A DNA stretch of 64,000 bases from Pseudoxanthomonas sp. J31 (GTDB lineage Bacteria > Pseudomonadota > Gammaproteobacteria > Xanthomonadales > Xanthomonadaceae), in the NCBI RefSeq assembly GCF_000510725.1, contig NZ_AZNZ01000004.1, forward strand, positions 186,001 through 250,000, in the 5' to 3' direction. The number at the start of each line of letters is the position of its first letter. Positions within the stretch are counted from its first letter, which is position 1. Positions 58,526 through 64,000 of this stretch are shown piece after piece. A model generated the notes under the pieces. That model was not told where the DNA came from and did not search any database. It was given only the letters and a program-made list of their open reading frames with translations. Position numbers and translations under genes: made by a program.

Positions 58526-60331
58526 ATGTCCCCGTCCCGGGATGCTTCCTTCCTGCCGGCTTCGCCGGCGCGCCGCCGCTTCGTCCAGGGCCTGGCCCTG
58601 GCCGGCGTGGCCGGCAGCGGCCTGCTGCGCGGCAACGCGCTGGCCATGACCCCGGCCGTGCTCAGCGGCCACGACTTCGACCTGGCCATCGGCCAGACCC
58701 TGCTCGACATCACCGGCCGCCCGCGCCCGGCGGTGGCGGTCAACGGCCAGGTGCCGGCGCCGCTGCTGCGCTGGCGCGAGGGCGACACGGTCAGCGTGCG
58801 CGTGCACAACCGCCTGCCCAACGTCCCCAGCTCGATCCACTGGCACGGCATCCTGCTGCCGGCCAACATGGACGGCGTGCCGGGCATGAGCTTCGACGGC
58901 ATCGCGCCGGGCGAGACCTGGCTGTACCGCTTCACCCTGAAGCAGTCCGGCACCTACTGGTACCACAGCCATTCGCTGTTCCAGGAGCAGGCCGGGCTGT
59001 ACGGGCCGATCATCGTCGATCCCCTGCAGCCGCCGCCGTACCGCTACGACCGCGAGCACGTGCTGCTGTTCTCGGACTGGACCGACCTGGCCCCGGACGC
59101 GCTGTTCCGCCGGCTGAAGAAGGCGCCCGGGTACGACAACCTCTACCGGCGCACCGCCACCGACTTCCTGCGCGACGTGCGCCGCGACGGCCTGCGCGCC
59201 ACCCTCGCCGAGCGCGGCATGTGGGGGCGCATGCGGATGACGCCCAGCGACCTGTCCGACGTCAACGGCAACACCTATACCTACCTGCTCAACGGGCAAC
59301 CGCCGGCGGGCAACTGGACCGGGCTGTTCCGCCCGGGCGAGAGGGTGCTGCTGCGCCTGGTCAACGCCGGCGCGATGACCCACTTCGACGTGCGCATCCC
59401 GGGCCTGGAGATGACCGTGGTCGCCGCCGACGGCCAGTACGTGCACCCGGTGAGCGTGGACGAACTGCGCATTGCCGCGGCCGAAACCTACGACGTGATC
59501 GTCGAGCCCACTGGCCAGGACGCGTACACGATCTTCGCCCAGGACCTGGGCCGCACCGGCTTCGCCCGCGGCACGCTGGCGGTGCGCCACGGCCTGGCGG
59601 CGCCGGTGCCGGCGGTGGATCCGCGTCCGCTGCTGGCCATGGGCGACATGGCCCATGGCGGACACGCGGGCCATGGCGGACAGGGCAGGCACCGGACCGG
59701 GCACCACGACACCACCGGCCAGGCGCACGCCGGGCACCAAGCGGCGCAGGCGCACGCGGGCCACGACGGGCATGGCGGCCATGCTCCGGCCACGCCACGC
59801 GGCGTCGTCCACCCGCCCACTGAAGCCGGCAATCCGCTGGTGGACATGCAGGCCTCGCCCACCGGCCCGCGCCTGGACGATCCGGGCATCGGCCTGCGCG
59901 GCAACGGCCGCCGGGTGCTGGCCTATGCCGACCTGCGCAGCCTGTTCGAGGATCCGGATGGACGCGAGCCGGGCCGCGAGGTCGAGCTGCACCTGACCGG
60001 GCACATGGAGAAGTTCGCCTGGTCGTTCAACGGCGTGCCCTTCGCCTCGGCCGAACCGCTGCGCCTGAACTACGGCGAGCGCGTGCGCATCGTGCTGGTC
60101 AACGACACGATGATGCACCACCCCATCCACCTGCACGGGATGTGGAGCGACCTGGAAGACGCGCAGGGCCGCTTCCAGGTGCGCAAGCACACCGTGGACA
60201 TGCCGCCCGGCACCCGCCGCAGCTACCGCGTGCGCGCCGACGCGCTCGGCCGCTGGGCCTACCACTGCCACCTGCTCTACCACATGGAAGCGGGGATGAT
60301 GCGCGAGGTGCGCGTGGAGGAAGCCGCATGA
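58526..60331 (+). CDS. copA: Copper resistance multicopper oxidase CopA (Tat-exported)
   Basis: 601 aa. A twin-arginine signal (ARRRFVQGLALAGVAG) precedes three cupredoxin domains. Copper ligands are visible: SIHWHGILLP, TYWYHSHSLFQEQAG, HHPIHLHGMWSD and WAYHCHLLYHMEAGM. Between domains 2 and 3 (about residues 372-425) is a Gly/His-rich insert (GHGGQ, HAGHD, HGGHAP) in place of the Met-rich repeats of classical CopA. It oxidises Cu(I) in the periplasm. Its stop overlaps copB by 4 nt. Confidence 0.95.
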   Translation: MSPSRDASFLPASPARRRFVQGLALAGVAGSGLLRGNALAMTPAVLSGHDFDLAIGQTLLDITGRPRPAVAVNGQVPAPLLRWREGDTVSVRVHNRLPNVPSSIHWHGILLPANMDGVPGMSFDGIAPGETWLYRFTLKQSGTYWYHSHSLFQEQAGLYGPIIVDPLQPPPYRYDREHVLLFSDWTDLAPDALFRRLKKAPGYDNLYRRTATDFLRDVRRDGLRATLAERGMWGRMRMTPSDLSDVNGNTYTYLLNGQPPAGNWTGLFRPGERVLLRLVNAGAMTHFDVRIPGLEMTVVAADGQYVHPVSVDELRIAAAETYDVIVEPTGQDAYTIFAQDLGRTGFARGTLAVRHGLAAPVPAVDPRPLLAMGDMAHGGHAGHGGQGRHRTGHHDTTGQAHAGHQAAQAHAGHDGHGGHAPATPRGVVHPPTEAGNPLVDMQASPTGPRLDDPGIGLRGNGRRVLAYADLRSLFEDPDGREPGREVELHLTGHMEKFAWSFNGVPFASAEPLRLNYGERVRIVLVNDTMMHHPIHLHGMWSDLEDAQGRFQVRKHTVDMPPGTRRSYRVRADALGRWAYHCHLLYHMEAGMMREVRVEEAA

Positions 60332-61443
60332 GCCGCCTGCTCCCGACCCGCCTGCTTCCGGCACTGCTGGCGCTGCTGGCCGGCATGGCGTCCGCGCAGG
60401 AACCACCCGGACATGCGGCGCATGCCCAGCACCATCCCTCCACGGAGCCGGAACGCCACGCTGCGCATGCAGGCCATGCCCCGGCGCAGGCGCCCGCCGC
60501 TGAAGACCACGCCGGCCACCACCGGCACGCATCCACCGCGCCATCGCCGTCCGCACCGCAGCCTTCCAGCGACGCGCACGGGGAGCATGCCGGCGCAGGC
60601 CATGCGGAGCACGCTCCGGCACCGGGCCACGACGGACACGCCGGCCACGCGCCGGCCGGCCAGTCCGCGGCGGCGCATGCCATGCACGCGCACACCCATG
60701 GACCTGGCATGCCCGCAGCGGACGCCAGCCTCCCGCGCGAGCCGATCCCGGCCGTGACCGATGCCGACCGCGCCGCCGCATTCCCGTCCCTGCGCCATGG
60801 CCACGCGCACGACGCAGGCCGCAACGGCCTGCTGCGGATCGACCGGCTGGAAGCCTGGGATGCCAGCGGCGGCAGCGGCCAGGCCTGGGAGGCGCAGGCC
60901 TGGATCGGCGGCGACGTGCAGCGCCTGTGGCTGCGCAGCGAGGGCGAGCGCGAACGGTCGCGCACCCGTGCCGCGGAGCTGGAGCTGCTGTACGGGCGCG
61001 GCATCGCGCCGTGGTGGGACCTGCTGGCCGGGGTGCGCCGGGACTTCGCGCCGGGCGACGGCCGCACCTGGGCGGCGCTGGGCGTGCAAGGCCTGGTCCC
61101 GTACAAGATCGAGGTCGCGGCCACTGCCTATCTGGCCAGCGGCGGCCACACCGCGCTGCGTGCCGAACTCGGTTACGAACTGCCGCTGAGCCGCTACCTG
61201 GTCCTGCAGCCGCGGCTGGAGGCGGAACTGCGCGGCCGCGACGATCCGCTCCGCGGCATCGGCTCCGGGCTGTCCAGCGCCGAGGCGGGGTTGCGCCTGC
61301 GCTGGAACCTCACCCCGCGCTTGGCGCCCTACCTCGGCCTGGTGCACGAGCGCGCCTTTGGCGACACCGGCCGGTACCAGCGCGCGGAGCATGGCGGCGC
61401 CCGCGACACCCGTTGGGTTGCGGGCGTGCGCGCGTGGTTCTGA
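60328..61443 (+). CDS. copB: Outer-membrane copper resistance protein CopB
   Basis: 371 aa with a signal peptide (LLPALLALLAGMASAQ). Residues about 25-135 form a histidine-rich repeat region (HAGHAPA, HAGHHRH, HGEHAGAGHAEH, GHDGHAGHAP) that would bind copper. The C-terminal two-thirds (WEAQAWIGGDVQRLWLRSEG onward) is a CopB beta-barrel ending in aromatic F. It probably sequesters or exports copper at the outer membrane. Translationally coupled to copA. Confidence 0.94.
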   Translation: MSRLLPTRLLPALLALLAGMASAQEPPGHAAHAQHHPSTEPERHAAHAGHAPAQAPAAEDHAGHHRHASTAPSPSAPQPSSDAHGEHAGAGHAEHAPAPGHDGHAGHAPAGQSAAAHAMHAHTHGPGMPAADASLPREPIPAVTDADRAAAFPSLRHGHAHDAGRNGLLRIDRLEAWDASGGSGQAWEAQAWIGGDVQRLWLRSEGERERSRTRAAELELLYGRGIAPWWDLLAGVRRDFAPGDGRTWAALGVQGLVPYKIEVAATAYLASGGHTALRAELGYELPLSRYLVLQPRLEAELRGRDDPLRGIGSGLSSAEAGLRLRWNLTPRLAPYLGLVHERAFGDTGRYQRAEHGGARDTRWVAGVRAWF

Positions 61444-61447
61444 GCCG

Positions 61448-61669
61448 CTAGGGACCGGGCAGGGGCGCGGGCCCGCGCTCCTGCCGCCCTTCCCGGCGCT
61501 CCGCGTCCAGCCGCTCCACCGCGGCGACCACGGCCTCGTAGGCTGCCTCCAGCGCGTCCAGGTGCTCCGGGTCGCGCTCGCGCCGATATGCGTGCAGCGC
61601 GAATCCCAGCAGGTTGAGCCGGTTGCGCAGCTCGTGCAGCAGCAGATCGTCGCCGTCGGGTTGGCTCAT
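61448..61669 (-). CDS. Small stand-alone DHp-like protein (HELRNRLN motif)
   Basis: 73 aa from the ATG at 61669. The N-terminal helix reads LLLHELRNRLNLLGFALHAY, whose H-E-L-R-N pattern copies the H-box of histidine kinases, followed by a second amphipathic helix (LDALEAAYEAVVAAVERL). This is the size of a DHp helical hairpin without an ATPase domain. The C-terminus is Arg/Gly/Pro-rich. It is convergent with copB (4 bp apart) and divergent from cydA. Any phosphotransfer role is inferred. Confidence 0.6.
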   Translation of the reverse strand: MSQPDGDDLLLHELRNRLNLLGFALHAYRRERDPEHLDALEAAYEAVVAAVERLDAERREGRQERGPAPLPGP

Positions 61670-61959
61670 GGAGCAGTCGCGCTCGCGTTGGAGGGCAGCC
61701 GGGGCGGCCTGCAGGTGCCACGTAACGGCCGCGGCCAGCCCCGGATGATGCGGGCGCCGGCGTGATGGTCCCGGCAAGCACCACGCACCGGAGGATCCGT
61801 CACGGCGCGGTGACGCGCCGTCCACGGGCCGCTGCGCACACTCCGCTCCACCGCCGCGCATGCGCCCTCCGGAGCATCGATGAACGCCGCGAGCCGCCAT
61901 CCCCCCGCCGTGGATGCCCTGCGCCGGGCACCCGCGACCGTGCGCCGCGAGGCCTAGCC
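61670..61959. other. Intergenic region before cydA
   Basis: No supported gene. Plus-strand frame 1 is open upstream of the chosen cydA start, but the sequence is low-complexity basic and is not a plausible N-terminus. Promoters for cydA and the small minus-strand gene should lie here; I see no convincing boxes. Confidence 0.4.
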
Positions 61960-63357
61960 ATGGACGCCCTGCTGCTTTCGCGCATCCAGTTCGCGTTCGT
62001 CATCTCCTTCCACGTGCTGTTCCCGGCCTTCACCATCGGCCTGGCGTGGTGGCTTTCCTTCGTGGAGTGGCGCTGGCTGCGTACCCACGACGCGGCCTGG
62101 CGGCGGATCTACTTCTTCTGGATGCGGATCTTCGCCATCTCCTTCGGCATGGGCGTGGTCAGCGGCATCGTCATGACCTTCCAGTTCGGCGCCAACTGGC
62201 CGGAGCTGAGCCGTGTCGGCGGAGGCATCCTGGGCCCGCTGCTGAGCTACGAGGTGATGACCGCCTTCTTCCTGGAGGCCAGCTTCCTGGGCGTGATGCT
62301 GTTCGGCTGGGGGCGGGTGTCGGAGAAGCTGCACTTCCTGGCCACCTGCATGGTCGCGGTGGGCACGCTGTTCTCGGCGTTCTGGATCCTCAGCGCCAAC
62401 AGCTGGATGCATACGCCGGCCGGTTACGCGCTGGCCGGTGGCATCGTCGAGCCGGCGGACTGGCTGGCGATCATCTTCAATCCCTCCTTCCCCTACCGCC
62501 TGGTGCACATGACCCTGGCGGCGTTCATCACCAGCTGCTTCGTGATCGGCGGCGTGTCGGCCTGGCTCCTGCGCCGCGGCATCCAGGCCGACGAGGCGCG
62601 GCGCATGCTGCACGCGGCGGTGGCCTTCGCCGCGATCACCGTGCCGCTGCAGATCCTGGCCGGCGACATGCACGGCCTCAACACCCTGGAGCACCAGCCG
62701 ATCAAGGTCGCGGCGATGGAGGGCCACTGGCATCCGGCCGAACCCGGCGCCGGGGTACCGCTGACCGTGTTCGCCGTGCCCGACCAGGAGGCGGAGACCA
62801 ACCGCCACGCCATCGCCATCCCACGCCTGGGCAGCCTGATCCTGACCCATGAATGGGACGGCGACATCCCGCCGCTGACCTCGGTGCCGCCGGAGGAGCG
62901 GCCGCCGGTGGCGCCGGTGTTCTATGCCTTCCGGATCATGGTCGGCATCGGCGTACTGATGCTGCTGCTGGCCTGGGCCTCGGCCTTCGCCTGGTGGCGC
63001 GGCACGCTGCTGCGCAGCCGGCTGCTGCTGGGCGCCTGGAACCTGATGCTGCCGGCGGGCTTCATCGCCCTGGTCGCCGGCTGGTTCGTCACCGAGATCG
63101 GGCGCCAGCCCTGGGTGGTACACGGGCTGATGCGCACCGCCGATGCGGTGGGCGAGCAGAGCGCCGGCATGGTCCTGGCTTCGCTTGCCACCTACGTCGT
63201 CGGCTATGCCTTCGTGTTCGGCTTCGGGGTCTGGTACCTCGCCCGGCTGGTGCGCCGCGGCCCGGTGCCCGACCGCGACGGCCCGGACCTGGAAGGCGGC
63301 GAGCGCACCCCGGCACGGCCGATCTCCGCGGCCGGCATTCCCGGAGAAGACCAATGA
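61960..63357 (+). CDS. cydA: Cytochrome bd-type quinol oxidase subunit I (CydA/CioA)
   Basis: 465 aa, about nine membrane helices. Heme-ligand regions are visible: His18 in SFHVLFPAFTIG, His in VHMTLAAF (about residue 184), and the conserved GRQPWVVHGLMRT. The quinone-binding Q-loop is of the short type and total length is below the 522 aa of E. coli CydA, as in cyanide-insensitive CioA oxidases. It reduces O2 to water. Its stop overlaps cydB by 4 nt. Confidence 0.95.
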   Translation: MDALLLSRIQFAFVISFHVLFPAFTIGLAWWLSFVEWRWLRTHDAAWRRIYFFWMRIFAISFGMGVVSGIVMTFQFGANWPELSRVGGGILGPLLSYEVMTAFFLEASFLGVMLFGWGRVSEKLHFLATCMVAVGTLFSAFWILSANSWMHTPAGYALAGGIVEPADWLAIIFNPSFPYRLVHMTLAAFITSCFVIGGVSAWLLRRGIQADEARRMLHAAVAFAAITVPLQILAGDMHGLNTLEHQPIKVAAMEGHWHPAEPGAGVPLTVFAVPDQEAETNRHAIAIPRLGSLILTHEWDGDIPPLTSVPPEERPPVAPVFYAFRIMVGIGVLMLLLAWASAFAWWRGTLLRSRLLLGAWNLMLPAGFIALVAGWFVTEIGRQPWVVHGLMRTADAVGEQSAGMVLASLATYVVGYAFVFGFGVWYLARLVRRGPVPDRDGPDLEGGERTPARPISAAGIPGEDQ

Positions 63358-64000
63358 GCATGGAGCAATGGCTGCCGGTCGCCTGGTTCGTGGTGATCTG
63401 CTTCGGGATCCTGATGTACGTGGTGCTGGACGGCTTCGTCCTGGGCCTGGGCATCCTCGCCCCGTTCGCGCGCAATCCGCAGGAACTGGACCTGATGATG
63501 AACACCGCCGCGCCCATCTGGGACGGCAACGAGACCTGGCTGGTGCTGGGCGGCGTCGGCCTGCTCGCGGCGTTCCCGGCAGTGTACGCGCTGGTGCTGT
63601 CCTCGCTGTACCTGCCGGTGCTGGTGATGGTGATGGCGCTGGTGTTCCGCGGCGTGGCCTTCGAGTTCCGCTTCAAGGCGCGGCGCTCGCGCTGGGTCTG
63701 GGGCGGTGCGTTCTTCGCCGGATCGCTGCTGGCGGCGGTGGCGCAGGGCGTGATCCTCGGCGCCATCGTCCAGGGCCTGGCGGTGGAGGACGGTCGCTAC
63801 GTGGGCGGCGCGTTCGGCTGGTTCAGTCCCTTCACCATGCTCACCGGGCTGGCGCTGGCCGCCGGCTATGCACTGCTGGGCGGCAGCTGGCTGATCCTCA
63901 AGACCGAAGGCCCGGTGCGCACCCTGGCCTGTGGGCTGACCCGGATGCTGGCCGGCGTGGTGATCGCCGCGCTGGGCCTGGTCAGCACCTGGCTGCCCTT
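63354..64000 (+). CDS. cydB: Cytochrome bd-type quinol oxidase subunit II, N-terminal part (cut by right edge)
   Basis: The first 215 codons are present: MSMEQWLPVAWFVVICFGIL, then DGFVLGLGILAPFA and MMNTAAPIWDGNETWLVLGG, the family's N-terminal signature. Five or so membrane helices are visible before the window ends. The ATG overlaps the cydA stop; a second ATG two codons later is also possible. Together with CydA it forms the bd oxidase. Confidence 0.95.
   Translation, partial: MSMEQWLPVAWFVVICFGILMYVVLDGFVLGLGILAPFARNPQELDLMMNTAAPIWDGNETWLVLGGVGLLAAFPAVYALVLSSLYLPVLVMVMALVFRGVAFEFRFKARRSRWVWGGAFFAGSLLAAVAQGVILGAIVQGLAVEDGRYVGGAFGWFSPFTMLTGLALAAGYALLGGSWLILKTEGPVRTLACGLTRMLAGVVIAALGLVSTWLP

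Overview
The window is chromosomal DNA of very high GC content with dense coding on both strands and no insertion sequence, phage gene, CRISPR array, tRNA or rRNA that I could find. Gene content points to the Xanthomonadaceae (Lysobacteraceae), near Xanthomonas, Pseudoxanthomonas or Luteimonas. It carries a xanthomonadin/aryl-polyene pigment locus with the chorismatase XanB2, a CopL-CopA-CopB copper operon, a cellobionic acid phosphorylase operon, and a small RNA next to polA built like Xanthomonas sX13. The rsmG-parA-parB cluster suggests that oriC is not far away. Genus and species are not determined.

Layout. 1-3849 (minus): the end of a pigment operon with acyl carrier protein, COG4648 membrane protein, hotdog dehydratase, LpxL-type acyltransferase, LolA-like carrier and an MMPL exporter cut by the left edge. 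The genes overlap heavily. 4057-8952: divergent xanB2, a class C beta-lactamase-fold hydrolase, a patatin lipoprotein and an aryl-AMP ligase that probably activates the XanB2 product. 9121-13542: an S9 peptidase translationally coupled to a Nudix hydrolase, a membrane protein, and hemF. 13670-16722: an sX13-like sRNA and polA. 16821-24421: a DUF2782-type lipoprotein, soxR divergent from an FMN reductase across a textbook SoxR operator, an ABC exporter, an NTP/NDP-type MFS protein, a Tat-exported aldo/keto reductase, an AAG-type glycosylase, mntP behind a yybP-ykoY riboswitch, and a universal stress protein. 24510-29605: uvrD, a UPF0114 membrane protein, a GST, a zinc-ribbon membrane protein and a Rap1a/Tai-like periplasmic protein. 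29852-36784: a second S9 peptidase (DPP IV type), a lipoprotein, hemB of the cysteine-free type, a PD40 propeller protein, aroE and several small proteins.

36757-45856: gamma-carbonic anhydrase divergent from a coniferyl-aldehyde-type dehydrogenase, a DHA2 exporter, a cysteine synthase, exonuclease III, a GlsB-type protein, a phosphopantetheinyl transferase (a candidate for priming the pigment ACP), rsmG, parA and parB. 45931-47971: a three-gene overlapping sugar-lipid operon (epimerase, GT2, LAB_N). 48205-48619: rpmB-rpmG with a strong terminator. 48710-54376: an FAD/NAD(P) protein convergent with an overlapping operon of GPH symporter, cellobionic acid phosphorylase and gluconokinase. That operon would import cellobionate, split it into glucose-1-phosphate and gluconate, and phosphorylate the gluconate. 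A LacI-type operator lies upstream. 54519-57977: a CbrA/CrbS-like SSS-PAS-kinase-receiver protein. 58046-61443: copLAB. 61960-64000: cytochrome bd oxidase subunits (the second cut by the right edge), preceded by a small minus-strand protein with a histidine-kinase-like His motif.

A recurrent property is a -10 box (TANNNT) ending 6-7 nt before the ATG, seen at eight genes (hemF, polA, uvrD, the YkgJ-like gene, gamma-CA, the aldehyde dehydrogenase, rsmG and the FAD protein). This suggests leaderless mRNAs. No clearly new large system was found. The most interesting items are the sX13-like RNA, the LacI operator on the cellobionate operon, the back-to-back promoters at 37.3 kb, the stand-alone DHp-like protein and the coupled leader ORF before xanB2.
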